Shown piece after piece: positions 36,430 to 46,441 of a stretch of DNA of 64,000 bases. Source of the stretch: Lacihabitans sp. CS3-21 (lineage in GTDB: Bacteria > Bacteroidota > Bacteroidia > Cytophagales > Spirosomataceae). The first letter of the stretch is position 1. Each line of letters starts with the position of its first letter. A program made the position numbers and the translations under genes. The notes beneath the pieces were generated by a model that worked only from the letters and a program-made list of their open reading frames with translations, was not told where the DNA came from and did no database searches. The DNA lies in the NCBI RefSeq assembly GCF_024343675.1, contig NZ_RJUD01000007.1:88288-152287 (forward strand), written 5' to 3'.

Positions 36430-38511
36430 CTACATTTTGGTGATTGTAAATTCCACTCTTCTGTTTTTCTTTCGAGCTTCTTCTGTAGAATTCCTTACTA
36501 CAGGTTTATAGGGGCCCCAAGATTTTATAGCAATTCTTTTCTTATCAATAGTACCATCTTTGGTGATATATTCTTTTACTGCCTGTACCCTATCTTCAGC
36601 CAACTTGATATTCTTAAACATATCTCCTTGATTATCAGTATGGCCTTCCAATAAAATTTCCATTTGAGGGTTTTCTGTCATCATTTTCCTTACTTTTTCC
36701 AATTCCTCAAAAGATTCATCCTTGATAATTGATTTTCCTTGATCAAAAAACAAATTTTGAAGAACCATTTTCTGCCCTTCTACCAAAGGCAGCAAATCAA
36801 AAACAGCCTTAATTTCTTTATATTTAGTTTCCTTACTTAAGTCTACGATGACCTTAAAATCTCCATAACCTCCTAGTGTAGCGGTTAATTCATATTTTTT
36901 GCCAGTACTTAAAATTGACTTGTTCAACAAAGTTTCCTCATCAAATGTCCAGTTCACAATACTGGTGCTGTCTTTGACTTGATCTAAAGCTTCAAACCTT
37001 ATCTGGGGCATTATTAATTTATTGGTCATTTTATCCTTAAACTGAAAATCATACATAATCACCACTTGGGGTTTTATGCTTGGAAATAGCTTAATTTTAA
37101 AAATATCATCTGATCCCAAAGAATTTTTCAAAGAACTGAAATAGGCAAACTCTCCAGAAGCAGGAATAGTAATGTAGCCATCCCATTCTGGAGAATTTAT
37201 CACAGGACCTAAATTTACAGGTTCTGACCAATTTGTCCATGACTCATCGAGTCTGGTGGTTACATAAATATCTGCATCTCCATAGCCTGGGTGCCCATTA
37301 GAATTAAAATATAAAGTTTTATTGTCAGCAGCTAAAAAGGGAGAACCTTCATTTCCTGCGGAATTTAAAATCTGACCAAGGTTTATGGGTTTAGCATAGC
37401 TGTTATCAGAGGTTTTAAAAGATACATAAAGGTCTTTATCTCCAAAAGTATCTGACCTTCTAAGTCCCATTACCAAATATTTTTCATCCGAGCTTATGGC
37501 ATACTCCGTAACGGTTTTCTTTACTTTAACCTTCTCATCATAAACTTCTAATGCTTGAAAATCTACAATCCGGATTTGCTTAGGTAGCTCCCATTTTTTA
37601 TTTTTCATGGTTGCTTTTGACAAACCAGCCACATACTTGCCATTGGGAAGATATACATTCAAAACAAATAAACTCTTTCCGTCGGCAGAAATAGTCGCGG
37701 CTGCATTATTAGCAGAATTATTTATGGGTTCTCCTATATTAGTTGCTATATCCCAGGTTCCATTTTTTGTCAATTTGGAAACCCAAACATCTTGAGGAAC
37801 TTCTAAAACTTTGTCATTTTTCCCTGATTTGTCTTTTGTATTTTCAGGGTGATTTAACCTAGTAAAATACAAAAACTTACCATCAGGAGAAACGATTGGG
37901 GCTACTTCTCCATACTTGGAATTGATGTTAATCCCAAGATTTTCTTTTTCTAGGTTGGGCGGTAAATTTTCTGCCACATTTATTTTGGCTACAAAAGGGT
38001 GGTCGCTACTTGAGATGCCTATGGCGTCATATTCTTTCAAACCTTTGTTGAGCGAATGCACAATCAGGATCTTGACAGCACTGATTTCAACTTGTGTTTC
38101 AGGAATAATAATATTCCAAAGTCGGCCGCTCAATCTCGGAGCTGGATCTCGATTTTCATAAAGGAGAATTTCAGTATTGTCTTTAGAATATCCAAAAATC
38201 CTTCCAATCGCTCCTGGAGTTACGGTTTCGCCAATTATAATCTGCTTAACCTTTATAGCTTTTTCGAAACCAACTTTTATATAATCTTCTCCAAATCCAG
38301 AACCCGTTGGACGCCAACTGCAAGGAGAACTGACCGTCTGAGGAAGTACATTGGGTTTATTTAAAATCTGTATCGCCCTGTTTTTTGGTGAGTAAATTTC
38401 ATCAACTGTTTCTGAAGATTTTTCTAATACTTTATTCGCCCATAATACCTCTTGCGAATAGATAAAATGGCTTATACTAAAAAATAGAAGTATAAAACCT
38501 CTCAATTTCAT
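36430..38511 (-). CDS. OmpA-family outer-membrane protein with PD40 propeller repeats
   Basis: A 693-residue protein with a signal peptide (first 19 residues, ending SHFIYSQ). The middle (about 190-480) holds PD40 beta-propeller repeats such as VSPDGKFLYFTRLN, ISADGKSLFVLNV and AADNKTLYFNSNGHPGYGDADIY. A carboxypeptidase-regulatory-like segment follows, and the C-terminal 110 residues are an OmpA peptidoglycan-binding domain (LLEGHTDNQGD and KSWGPYKPVV, ending KKNRRVEFTITKM). It probably anchors an extracytoplasmic complex to the cell wall. It is 16 bases upstream of the GT2 gene and may lead that operon. Confidence 0.9.
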   Translation of the reverse strand: MKLRGFILLFFSISHFIYSQEVLWANKVLEKSSETVDEIYSPKNRAIQILNKPNVLPQTVSSPCSWRPTGSGFGEDYIKVGFEKAIKVKQIIIGETVTPGAIGRIFGYSKDNTEILLYENRDPAPRLSGRLWNIIIPETQVEISAVKILIVHSLNKGLKEYDAIGISSSDHPFVAKINVAENLPPNLEKENLGININSKYGEVAPIVSPDGKFLYFTRLNHPENTKDKSGKNDKVLEVPQDVWVSKLTKNGTWDIATNIGEPINNSANNAAATISADGKSLFVLNVYLPNGKYVAGLSKATMKNKKWELPKQIRIVDFQALEVYDEKVKVKKTVTEYAISSDEKYLVMGLRRSDTFGDKDLYVSFKTSDNSYAKPINLGQILNSAGNEGSPFLAADNKTLYFNSNGHPGYGDADIYVTTRLDESWTNWSEPVNLGPVINSPEWDGYITIPASGEFAYFSSLKNSLGSDDIFKIKLFPSIKPQVVIMYDFQFKDKMTNKLIMPQIRFEALDQVKDSTSIVNWTFDEETLLNKSILSTGKKYELTATLGGYGDFKVIVDLSKETKYKEIKAVFDLLPLVEGQKMVLQNLFFDQGKSIIKDESFEELEKVRKMMTENPQMEILLEGHTDNQGDMFKNIKLAEDRVQAVKEYITKDGTIDKKRIAIKSWGPYKPVVRNSTEEARKKNRRVEFTITKM

Positions 38512-38660
38512 TTTTTATATAAAAGATGTACAACTAACAAAGTTAACGAAAACTACCAATTACAAATTTAAATTTTATTTTGATTATTATGATTTTTTGT
38601 ATGATAAGAATTCAGAAAACTTGATAATAAATATGGTTAAATTCTACTTTAGACGCAATA

Positions 38661-38689
38661 AAAACAAAAAAGCCTCCAAATGGAGGCTT
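38661..38689 (-). terminator. Terminator of the etfBA transcript
   Basis: On the minus strand, AAGCCTCC and GGAGGCTT (38670-38677 and 38682-38689) with a four-base loop are followed by TTTTTGTTTT. It lies about 20 bases after the etfA stop. Confidence 0.9.
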
Positions 38690-38709
38690 AAACACTAAAA
38701 AAAATTCTA

Positions 38710-39672
38710 TTATAAAGCCTTAACAGCAGCTGTCAACTTCGGCAATACGTCAAAAACATCACCTACAATGCCGTAATCTGCTGCTTTGAAAAATGGAGCT
38801 TCAGGGTCTTTATTGATAACCACAATCACTTTTGATGAGTTTACACCCGCCAAATGCTGAATAGCACCCGAAATACCACAAGCGATATAAAGATTTGGAG
38901 CAACTTTGACACCTGTTTGACCCACATGTTCGTGGTGAGGTCTCCAATCCAAATCCGAAACAGGTTTGGAACAAGCCGTAGCAGCTCCCAATGCTTCTGC
39001 CAAATCTAACAGTGGCTGCCAATTTTCAGGGCCTTTCATTCCTCTTCCGCCGGAAACTACTAAATCCGCCTCAGGCAAAGAAACTGTCCCAGACGCTTTT
39101 ATCGTTTCTAACACTTTCGAACTTTCGGTCAGACTTCCAGTATCAACTGAAAGTTTTTCAACTGTAGCCGCATTTGCGGATTCTTCCAACGGCAAAACAT
39201 TTTTCTTAATAGCAATAAACTTAACCTCACTATTTATAGAAGTTTCAGCAAAAGCTTTTCCTGTAAAAATGCTTCTTTTAACCTTAAAACCATTTGATGT
39301 TTCAGGTAATTCCACCACGTTTCCGACCAATCCAGCTTTTAAAGCTCCGGCGGCTCTGGCCATAACGGCATCAGCCAAAGATGATTTTGCGGAAATCACA
39401 ATTTTGGCAGAGAGAGATTTCGCAGTTTCAGACAACACTTTGCTGTAAGCCATGATGTTTTCAGAAGTCAAATTCTGAGCATTGGCATGTAAAACTTTGG
39501 TAGCACCAAAATTTCCCGCTTTTGCCAATTCGTCGTCAGAGGCACTTCCAATGGCTAAAACTGTCATAGAGGCCCCAACTTGGGCAGCCACTTTTGAACC
39601 ATAAAAAATGGCTTCTAGAGATGATTTTTTAAATTGACCGTCGGCCAATTCGGTATATACTAAAACGCTCAT
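38710..39672 (-). CDS. etfA: Electron transfer flavoprotein alpha subunit
   Basis: A 320-residue FAD-binding subunit of electron transfer flavoprotein, which takes electrons from acyl-CoA dehydrogenases and passes them to the quinone pool. The C-terminal FAD domain shows SGGRGMKGPENWQPL, ACSKPVSDLDWRPHHEHVGQTGV, ACGISGAIQHLAG and the late PLFKAADYGIVGD-like segment FFKAADYGIVGDVFDVLP. It follows etfB by 21 bases. The matching dehydrogenases are not in the window. Confidence 0.97.
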   Translation of the reverse strand: MSVLVYTELADGQFKKSSLEAIFYGSKVAAQVGASMTVLAIGSASDDELAKAGNFGATKVLHANAQNLTSENIMAYSKVLSETAKSLSAKIVISAKSSLADAVMARAAGALKAGLVGNVVELPETSNGFKVKRSIFTGKAFAETSINSEVKFIAIKKNVLPLEESANAATVEKLSVDTGSLTESSKVLETIKASGTVSLPEADLVVSGGRGMKGPENWQPLLDLAEALGAATACSKPVSDLDWRPHHEHVGQTGVKVAPNLYIACGISGAIQHLAGVNSSKVIVVINKDPEAPFFKAADYGIVGDVFDVLPKLTAAVKAL

Positions 39673-39693
39673 AATGTTTTCTTTTTAAAGGTT

Positions 39694-40428
39694 TTACAAA
39701 ACTTTAGCTTCTGTTTGCAATAATTTTATCAATGAACCTGCATCTTCTGCAGATATCATTTTACAGGCACCTTTTGGAGCTGGTAATTCAAATTTATCAA
39801 TGTTGGTCAATGCTTCAGAACTTGGTGCTATCACCGCCAAAGGCTTGGTTCTGGCTGACATAATACCTCTCATATTGGGTATTTTCCATTCAGCAATGGG
39901 TTCTTGACAACCCAACACCAAAGGTAAACTGGCTTCTAATTTTTCTTTTCCTCCTTCTATTTCTCTCGCCAAAGTAGCTGTATTTCCTTCAAGCTTTAAC
40001 TCCATTACTGGTGAAAAAGAAGGAATTCCCAATAACTCTCCGACAATGCCATGCACCACGCCTGAGTTGTAATCGGTGGTTTCACGTCCCATCAAAATTA
40101 GGTCAAAACCCTTGTCTTTGGCATAATTGGCAATTTCTGAGGCAACTAAAAACGAATCAGTTGGTTCTGCGTCGATTCGCACCGCATCATCGGCTCCTAT
40201 GGCCAATGCCTTTCTAATCTGTGGCTCGGCATCTGCTAAGCCAACATTAAGCACCGTTAAAGTTCCACCGAGGGTTTCTCTCAACTCCACCCCTCTTGCA
40301 AGTGCGTAATCGTCATAAGGCCCAATGATGTACTGAATGCCTCCCTTACTAAATTTGGTATTATTTTCTTCAAAAGAAATCTTTGAGGTCGTGTCTGGCA
40401 CACTCGAAATACAAACCAGTATTTTCAT
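39694..40428 (-). CDS. etfB: Electron transfer flavoprotein beta subunit
   Basis: A 244-residue AMP-binding subunit that pairs with EtfA. Family marks are ISSVPDTTSKISF, YDDYALARGVELRE, AIGADDAVRIDAE, LILMGRETTDYNSGVVHGIVGELL and the C-terminal PLPLVLGCQEPIAEWKIPN-like LPLVLGCQEPIAEW. It is the first gene of the pair and is divergent from the TPR gene across about 120 bases that should hold both promoters. Confidence 0.97.
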   Translation of the reverse strand: MKILVCISSVPDTTSKISFEENNTKFSKGGIQYIIGPYDDYALARGVELRETLGGTLTVLNVGLADAEPQIRKALAIGADDAVRIDAEPTDSFLVASEIANYAKDKGFDLILMGRETTDYNSGVVHGIVGELLGIPSFSPVMELKLEGNTATLAREIEGGKEKLEASLPLVLGCQEPIAEWKIPNMRGIMSARTKPLAVIAPSSEALTNIDKFELPAPKGACKMISAEDAGSLIKLLQTEAKVL

Positions 40429-40548
40429 AAAGATTGAATTTATATTGTTAATTTTGAAAACCTAAACAATGTACGCATTTATACTTTCGAAACACAAATA
40501 ATAGTATGCATGCATAACAATTACAAATGTAAAAGCTAGAAAAATAGT

Positions 40549-40875
40549 ATGCAAGCCGAACGAATTAAATTTTTATTAGAACAGATAGAATTAGATCCTG
40601 AAGACCCTTTTAATCTATATGCATTAGCTATAGAATATAAAGATAGCCAACAAGATAAGGCAATTCAATATTTTGAAAAATTACTTAAAGAATTCCCCGA
40701 TTATCTTCCCACTTATTACCATGCAGCTGCGTTATTTTTCGAAACAAACCAAATTAGAGAAGCAGAAAAGACCTATCTATGGGGTATAAAATTGGCCGAA
40801 AAATTACAAAAAGAAAAGGCACTTAAAGAGTTAAAAAGTGCTTATCAAATGTTTTTAGACGAAAAAGATGAATAA
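40549..40875 (+). CDS. Tetratricopeptide repeat protein
   Basis: A 108-residue soluble protein made of about two and a half TPR helices: DPFNLYALAIEYKDSQQDKAIQYFEKLL and LPTYYHAAALFFETNQIREAEKTY fit the TPR consensus, followed by an amphipathic C-terminal helix. No catalytic motif is present. Its end overlaps the asparaginase gene by eight bases, so the two are co-translated; it may be an accessory or chaperone-like partner (inference). Confidence 0.85.
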   Translation: MQAERIKFLLEQIELDPEDPFNLYALAIEYKDSQQDKAIQYFEKLLKEFPDYLPTYYHAAALFFETNQIREAEKTYLWGIKLAEKLQKEKALKELKSAYQMFLDEKDE

Positions 40876-41935
40876 ATACCAGATACTAAAAATAAATTCT
40901 TTGGCAGAAAATGCTCCAAAAGTACTTATCATTTATACTGGAGGAACGCTTGGGATGGTTTATGATAATTCTACGGGGAGTTTGGTGCCGTTTAAATTTG
41001 AGCAGATTGTAGAAAATATACCCGAACTGAACCGATTAAATCTTGAACTTTGTTTTTTGGCCCTACCCAATCCTATTGATTCCTCCAATGTTTCTCCAAA
41101 AATTTGGATAGAATTGGTAGAAATAATTGAAAACAACTATAGCGATTTCCAAGGATTTGTGATTTTGCATGGAACTGACACTATGGCGTATTCGGCCTCT
41201 GCCTTGAGTTTTATGATTCAAAACTTATCAAAGACGGTGGTATTTACAGGAGCACAACTTCCGATAGGTATTCCAAGAACAGACGCCAGAGAAAACCTTA
41301 TCACTTCCATTCAAATAGCAGGTTCTACTTTAAATGAGAAATCTATTGTGCCAGAAGTATGTATTTATTTTAATGGAAGGCTTTTAAGAGGAAACCGGGC
41401 AAAAAAAAGAGAAAGCAGCCAGTTTGATGCCTTCGATTCGGAAAACTTCCCTTATTTGGCAGAAATAGGCGTGAACATAGAGTACAATTTTCTGAATATA
41501 AAAATCCAAGATAAAAATCAAGCACCTAAATTCTTCAAAAATATTGATGACAATGTCGGAATACTGAAGCTGTTCCCAGGTATCAATCAGGCATTTGTAC
41601 AGAACTTTTTCAATCAAAAATCCTTAAAAGGGGTTGTTTTGGAAACATACGGATCTGGAAATGCACTTTCAGAAACATGGTTTTTGGAGATTTTGGAAAA
41701 AGCACTAAGAGATAATGTCATCATTTTGAATGTTTCTCAATGCACTGGTGGCAGGGTTATTATGGGCAAATACCAAACAAGTCAAAAAATGAAAGAAATG
41801 GGTTTAATTTCTGGCTCTGATTTGACATTGGAGGCAGCTATTACAAAATTGATGTGGGCTTTGGGAAAAAGTGATGAGATTTTGGCGGTTAAAAATTTGC
41901 TTGAGAAAGATATTTCAGGGGAAAGAAGTATATAA
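40868..41935 (+). CDS. ansA: Type I (cytoplasmic) L-asparaginase
   Basis: A 355-residue enzyme that hydrolyses asparagine to aspartate and ammonia. The two catalytic motifs are clear: IIYTGGTLGMV with the nucleophilic Thr24 region, and LHGTDTMAYSASAL with Thr103-Asp104. The TGAQLPIGIPRTDARENL block is also typical. There is no signal peptide, so it is the cytoplasmic type. It overlaps the TPR gene by eight bases and is followed by tRNA-Ser. Confidence 0.94.
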   Translation: MNKYQILKINSLAENAPKVLIIYTGGTLGMVYDNSTGSLVPFKFEQIVENIPELNRLNLELCFLALPNPIDSSNVSPKIWIELVEIIENNYSDFQGFVILHGTDTMAYSASALSFMIQNLSKTVVFTGAQLPIGIPRTDARENLITSIQIAGSTLNEKSIVPEVCIYFNGRLLRGNRAKKRESSQFDAFDSENFPYLAEIGVNIEYNFLNIKIQDKNQAPKFFKNIDDNVGILKLFPGINQAFVQNFFNQKSLKGVVLETYGSGNALSETWFLEILEKALRDNVIILNVSQCTGGRVIMGKYQTSQKMKEMGLISGSDLTLEAAITKLMWALGKSDEILAVKNLLEKDISGERSI

Positions 41936-41972
41936 AAATTCAATATTTATACTTTACTTTGCAATCCCATAC

Positions 41973-42057
41973 AGAGAGGTGTCCGAGTGGCTTAAGGAGC
42001 ACGCTTGGAAAGCGTGTGTGTCGCAAGGCACCGAGAGTTCGAATCTCTTCCTCTCTG
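41973..42057 (+). tRNA. tRNA-Ser (GGA anticodon)
   Basis: An 85-base class II tRNA. The acceptor stem AGAGAGG pairs with CCTCTCT, with discriminator G at 42057. The anticodon arm ACGCTTGGAAAGCGT has anticodon GGA, read in the CTTGGAAAG loop. A long variable arm (TGTGTCGCAAGGCACC) and the T-loop GTTCGAATC follow. CCA is not encoded. It lies just downstream of the asparaginase gene and has its own terminator. Confidence 0.97.
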
Positions 42058-42073
42058 CACAAACACCAATTAA

Positions 42074-42112
42074 AAACGTAATGTATTAGAAATTAATACG
42101 TTACGTTTTTTT
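42074..42112 (+). terminator. Terminator downstream of tRNA-Ser
   Basis: Arms AAACGTAATGTATTA and TAATACGTTACGTTT pair over 15 positions with one G-U pair around a five-base loop, then eight T follow. It starts 17 bases after the tRNA. Confidence 0.9.
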
Positions 42113-42502
42113 TATAAATTAATTATTCAATTAGAAACTTCTCTCTTTCCTTAATCGAAAACTTCTTGCCAGCCTTTTCAATTGTTGGTATTAGGTTGGT
42201 TCCAAACCAATCTCACCTCAAATTAGAAAACTCAATGTGATTTCAAGTTAAGTTATTCTGTCATACAATAAGCCTTTGATTTTCTATTCTTTCAAACGTG
42301 TGAATAATATAAGGTATACTGCAAATTCTATAACATACAAAACTTGAAGACAGCTACCTTTGACGCTATTCGCAAACCGCTTATAATGTGTCAATTAAAG
42401 GATATTTAATCCCTTAAATCTACGGATTTTTGGATAAATCAAATAAATGAGCATTAAATGTTTGTAATAAAAAAATCATTCTTTATAACAAAACAACATC
42501 AT
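42113..42502. other. Gene-free stretch between tRNA-Ser and the OmpA lipoprotein
   Basis: About 390 AT-rich bases. On the minus strand just after the terminator, an open piece of about 29 codons ends in KKFSIKEREKFLIE and a stop, has no start codon, and might be the remnant of a lost gene. Otherwise I see no tRNA, no repeat and no clear promoter; AAATGTTTG at about 42457 is a weak match to a -7 box. Confidence 0.4.
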
Positions 42503-43423
42503 ATGAAAACTCATTTAAAACTCCTGTTCGCATTGAGCATTGGACTATCCCTAACATCGTGCGTGACCAAAAAGAAATACGCAGCTCTACAAATTCGCTA
42601 TGACAATTCCGTTACAGACTTGGTTAAATGTGGTGATAATGTCCAAGATTGCAAAGATAAGCTTGCAGGAATGACCAGAATGCAGCAAGAATCAGAAAGT
42701 CAAAAAAATCTAACTTTAGGTACTGTGCAACAGCGTGACATGCAGATTGACGAACTTAAATTGCAAATATTAGATTTTAAAAATTTGCGTGACAAGCAAC
42801 TTGATGCGGTTGGAAATTTGACTGTATTATCTAAAAAAGCCAATGATAATATCAATAAAACCTTGTCTCAAATGGCAGACAAAGACAGGTATATTTATGT
42901 ACTGATGGCTGCCAAAACCAAAGCAGACTCGATTAATTTAGCCTTGGCCATGAACCTTACAAGCGTACTACGCAATGGCATAGAAGATAAAGATGTTGAG
43001 ATCAAAGTGGACAAAACTGTGGTTTTTATTAACATTTCAGATAAAATGCTATTCAATTCGGGCAGTTCGAAAATTTCCCCAAAAGCAAATGCTGTTCTTG
43101 AAAAAATAGCTTTAATTATCAAATCAAGACCAGAACTTGAAGTAATGATTGAAGGTTACACCGATAATGTTGCCATCAAGAACGACTGTATTGTGGACAA
43201 TTGGGATTTGAGTGCAAAACGTGCAACATCCGTAGTAAGAGTTATGCAAGAAAACTATAATATTGACCCCAATAAATTAATTGCGGCAGGTCGTGGGCAA
43301 TACAATATATTGGCAAGCAACAACTCAGCAGAAGGTCGTACAAAAAACCGTCGCACACGGATCATTTTAATGCCTAAACTCGATCAATTCTACGATTTAT
43401 TGAATCCTGACAATGTTAAATAA
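42503..43423 (+). CDS. OmpA-family lipoprotein
   Basis: A 306-residue outer-membrane lipoprotein. The ATG at 42503 gives MKTHLKLLFALSIGLSLTSC, a signal peptide ending in the lipobox Cys20; the frame is open 15 codons upstream, but those codons do not look like a signal. A coiled coil spans about 30-130, and the C-terminal 120 residues are an OmpA domain (VFINISDKMLFNSGSSKISP, IEGYTDNVAIKND, KNRRTRIILMPK) that binds peptidoglycan. It is transcribed alone with a terminator at 43491-43526. Confidence 0.93.
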   Translation: MKTHLKLLFALSIGLSLTSCVTKKKYAALQIRYDNSVTDLVKCGDNVQDCKDKLAGMTRMQQESESQKNLTLGTVQQRDMQIDELKLQILDFKNLRDKQLDAVGNLTVLSKKANDNINKTLSQMADKDRYIYVLMAAKTKADSINLALAMNLTSVLRNGIEDKDVEIKVDKTVVFINISDKMLFNSGSSKISPKANAVLEKIALIIKSRPELEVMIEGYTDNVAIKNDCIVDNWDLSAKRATSVVRVMQENYNIDPNKLIAAGRGQYNILASNNSAEGRTKNRRTRIILMPKLDQFYDLLNPDNVK

Positions 43424-43490
43424 GCGTCTCAAATTTTGAAAAAGTAAGATAAAAGACGAATTTTAATAATTAAGTAGAATAAATTATATT

Positions 43491-43526
43491 TAGTGGCTTT
43501 TCAAAAGAAACAGCCACTAATTTTTT
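43491..43526 (+). terminator. Terminator of the OmpA lipoprotein gene
   Basis: Arms TAGTGGCT and AGCCACTA (43491-43498 and 43512-43519) with a 13-base loop, followed by ATTTTTTG. Confidence 0.85.
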
Positions 43527-43561
43527 GTTTGAAAAATTAGTTTAAACAAATATACAGCCTA

Positions 43562-46288
43562 ATGAAAAATAAATTCCCCAACCACGACATTCACACACAT
43601 GCTATTGAGGAAGTTTTAAGAGATTTTGACACAAATCCCGATGTTGGCCTCAGTAAATCCGAGGCAACTGCACGCTTAAAAAAATATGGATTGAATGCAT
43701 ACACTTCTCAAAAACCAAAAAATCCATGGTTTATTCTTTTGGAGCAATTCAAAAGTCCTATTGTGTATTTGTTGATTTTTGGGGCGGTTGTTTCGCTATT
43801 TTTCAAGGATTTGATTGAAGCTGCCGCAATTTTGGTCGTGATTTTAGTCAATGCCATGATTGGTTTTTTGATGGAAATGCAAGCCCGCAGCTCAATGAAA
43901 GCGTTGAAAGAAATGGACATCATAAAAACCAAAGTTTTACGTGAAGGAAAAGTAGAAATAATTCCTGCTGAAAACCTAACACTGGGCGATATTGTCATGC
44001 TGGAAGCCGGCGATTTGATTCCTGGCGATGGGCGATTATTGGTTGTAAATCAGCTAAAATGTGATGAGTCCTCCCTCACGGGCGAGTCACTTCCTTCCGA
44101 GAAAAACATTGAAAAATTACCTAAAGATACCGATTTGGGCGACCTCCAAAATATGGTTTTTAAAGGTTCATCGGTTATGAATGGCACAGGAAAAGCGATT
44201 ATTACAAATATTGCTGAAAATACCGAACTCGGAAAAATTAGCTCATTGGTGGATAAATCGACCGAAACCGCTACTCCACTTGATAAAAAATTGGCTGTTT
44301 TAAGTAAAACCCTCATTTGGCTAACTATCATTTTGACAGCGATTTTTGCTATTACAGGAATTATTCAAGGTAAAGATTGGGTAATCATCATCAAAACTTC
44401 CATAGTTTTGGCAATTGCGGCCTTTCCCGAAGGTTTACCGATTGTTTCAACGGTGGCTTTGGCAAATGGCATGTTATTGATGGCTAAACGCAATTCAATC
44501 GTCAAAAAACTCTCTGCAGTAGAAACCCTTGGAAGCACGAACGTAATTCTGACTGACAAAACAGGAACATTGACCGAAAATAAAATATATGTGGAAACGC
44601 TGGCTTTTCCCGAAGAAAACCGAAAAGTGAGCATAGAAAAAGAAATTCTAGTATTTAAAGATGGAGCAATTGAAAAAAGCCAACAAAACTTTGAAAAACT
44701 ACGATTAGTCGGGGCTTTGTGCAATGACGCAAGCTTTAAAAAAGCTGGCAAAAAAGACTTAATCGGCGACCCTATAGATATTGCTTTGATTCAATTTGCA
44801 AATGCTTCAGACCTAAACATTGATGAAATAAAATCCCAATACGATAGAATATCGGAGATGCCGTTTAGCTCCGAAACCAAAATAATGGCTACACTACATA
44901 AAAGTCAAGACGGATTTCTAGTAGCCGCAAAAGGTTCGGTTGAAAGTTTGCTCGAAAAATGCACAAAAATACAAATCGGTGAAAACATCAAAGATTTAGA
45001 CGTAAAATCAAGAAAAAGTATTTTAAAATCCTCAGAAAAAATGGCCGCAGATGGATTACGGGTTTTGGCTTTTTCAAATCGTGAAGGCAAAGATTTTGGC
45101 AAAGATGATTATCTGAAAGAATTGGTATTTCTCGGAATGATTGGATTCCTTGACCCTCCAAGGCTCGACATCAAATCAGCCATTCACGCATGCAAAGATG
45201 CAGGAATAAAAGTCGTAATGATTACGGGCGACCACCCACTCACAGCTCTGAATATTGCAAAAAAAGTGGGTTTAGTTGAAGAAACTGAGCAAAATTTCAT
45301 CATTGGGAAAGATTTGCCGATAATGAAATCACTGACAAAAGATTGGAAAATCAAGATTCTCGCAACGGCGATTTTTGCACGAACAACTCCCCAACAAAAA
45401 CTCGAAATTGCCGATGTTTTTCAAAAAGATGGTAATATTGTCGCCATGACGGGTGATGGTGTAAACGATACCCCTGCCTTAAAAAAAGCCGATGTCGGCA
45501 TTGCGATGGGACTTCGTGGAACACAAGTTGCCAAAGAAACCGCCAGCATTGTACTCAAAGATGATTCATTCAAGTCTATTGTCGCGGCGGTTGCTAACGG
45601 TCGAGCTATTTTTCAGAATATCCGTAAGTTTGTTGTTTATCTAGTTTCTTGCAATCTGAGTGAGATTTTTATTGTGACATTGTTGGGTTTTCTAGCTCCT
45701 GCAGCCACACTTTTACCTTTGCAAATCTTGTTTTTGAATATGGTCACGGATGTTTTTCCAGCATTAGCCCTTGGCTTAGGAAAAGGAGATAAAAACGTCA
45801 TGAAAAAACCGCCAATTGATGCCAAAAAACCAATTGTAGATAAAAAAGATTGGATAAAAATCGGAATTTATGCTTTAATCATTACTTTTTCGGTGGCCGC
45901 CGCGGTAGTATATTGCAAACAATACATAACACCTGATGACAAAATATCGAATAATGTAGCCTTTATAACTTTGGCTTTTGCACAACTATTTCATGTTTTC
46001 AACATGTCGGCTTTTGATTCAAAAGTTTTCATAAATGACATCACCAAAAACAAATACGTGTGGTTGGCAGTCGTGATTTGTACTGGTTTTATGATTTTAG
46101 TCTTTATTTCCCCTCAAATGCGTTTGGTTTTGGGCTTAGATTTTTTACCGACCAAAATCTGGATAGTTTCGATTTTAGCAAGTTTTATTCCTTTGTTTTT
46201 GATTCAACTTTATAAAATTATTTTTAGAAAGAGCTTTAGAAAAGGTTTGACAAAACAAAATCAGAATATTTTCAAGTTGAAAACATAA
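43562..46288 (+). CDS. P2-type cation-transporting ATPase (probably calcium)
   Basis: A 908-residue P-type ATPase. It has the N-terminal cation-ATPase domain (VGLSKSEATARLKKYGLNAY), the actuator motif TGES (173-176), the ion-site motif PEGL (289-292), the phosphorylation site DKTGTLTE with Asp332, and GDGVNDTPALKKADVGIAMG. The C-terminal half has NMVTD in membrane helix 6, as in bacterial and PMR1-like calcium ATPases. The specificity for calcium is inferred from subfamily; sodium, potassium or manganese cannot be excluded. It is a single gene with its own terminator. Confidence 0.92.
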   Translation: MKNKFPNHDIHTHAIEEVLRDFDTNPDVGLSKSEATARLKKYGLNAYTSQKPKNPWFILLEQFKSPIVYLLIFGAVVSLFFKDLIEAAAILVVILVNAMIGFLMEMQARSSMKALKEMDIIKTKVLREGKVEIIPAENLTLGDIVMLEAGDLIPGDGRLLVVNQLKCDESSLTGESLPSEKNIEKLPKDTDLGDLQNMVFKGSSVMNGTGKAIITNIAENTELGKISSLVDKSTETATPLDKKLAVLSKTLIWLTIILTAIFAITGIIQGKDWVIIIKTSIVLAIAAFPEGLPIVSTVALANGMLLMAKRNSIVKKLSAVETLGSTNVILTDKTGTLTENKIYVETLAFPEENRKVSIEKEILVFKDGAIEKSQQNFEKLRLVGALCNDASFKKAGKKDLIGDPIDIALIQFANASDLNIDEIKSQYDRISEMPFSSETKIMATLHKSQDGFLVAAKGSVESLLEKCTKIQIGENIKDLDVKSRKSILKSSEKMAADGLRVLAFSNREGKDFGKDDYLKELVFLGMIGFLDPPRLDIKSAIHACKDAGIKVVMITGDHPLTALNIAKKVGLVEETEQNFIIGKDLPIMKSLTKDWKIKILATAIFARTTPQQKLEIADVFQKDGNIVAMTGDGVNDTPALKKADVGIAMGLRGTQVAKETASIVLKDDSFKSIVAAVANGRAIFQNIRKFVVYLVSCNLSEIFIVTLLGFLAPAATLLPLQILFLNMVTDVFPALALGLGKGDKNVMKKPPIDAKKPIVDKKDWIKIGIYALIITFSVAAAVVYCKQYITPDDKISNNVAFITLAFAQLFHVFNMSAFDSKVFINDITKNKYVWLAVVICTGFMILVFISPQMRLVLGLDFLPTKIWIVSILASFIPLFLIQLYKIIFRKSFRKGLTKQNQNIFKLKT

Positions 46289-46324
46289 ACATTTTAAGAA
46301 AAAAAACTAAATGTTCATCCTTAT

Positions 46325-46354
46325 AAAACGCTTGAAATCAATCAAGCGTTTTTT
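46325..46354 (+). terminator. Terminator of the P2-type ATPase gene
   Basis: Arms AAAACGCTTGA and TCAAGCGTTTT pair over 11 bases with a six-base loop, followed by TT and GGATTT. It may also serve the converging kdgD gene. Confidence 0.8.
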
Positions 46355-46441
46355 GGATTTAAATATTTCATTCATAAAATCACGTTGATCGACTGAAAGT
46401 ATGAAAGCAAGCATTCTGAAAAAATGATGCAAATAGAAAAA

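Noticed and set aside
38966..39448. A 160-codon open frame on the plus strand opposite etfA
   Set aside because: It lies entirely within the clearly coding etfA gene and has no recognisable domain; it is a shadow of the minus-strand gene.
41871..42089. A 72-codon frame across the end of asparaginase and tRNA-Ser
   Set aside because: It includes the whole tRNA gene and is therefore not coding.
41973..42502. Integrated element at tRNA-Ser
   Set aside because: No integrase and no second copy of the tRNA 3' end were found nearby; the short open remnant after it is too weak to name.
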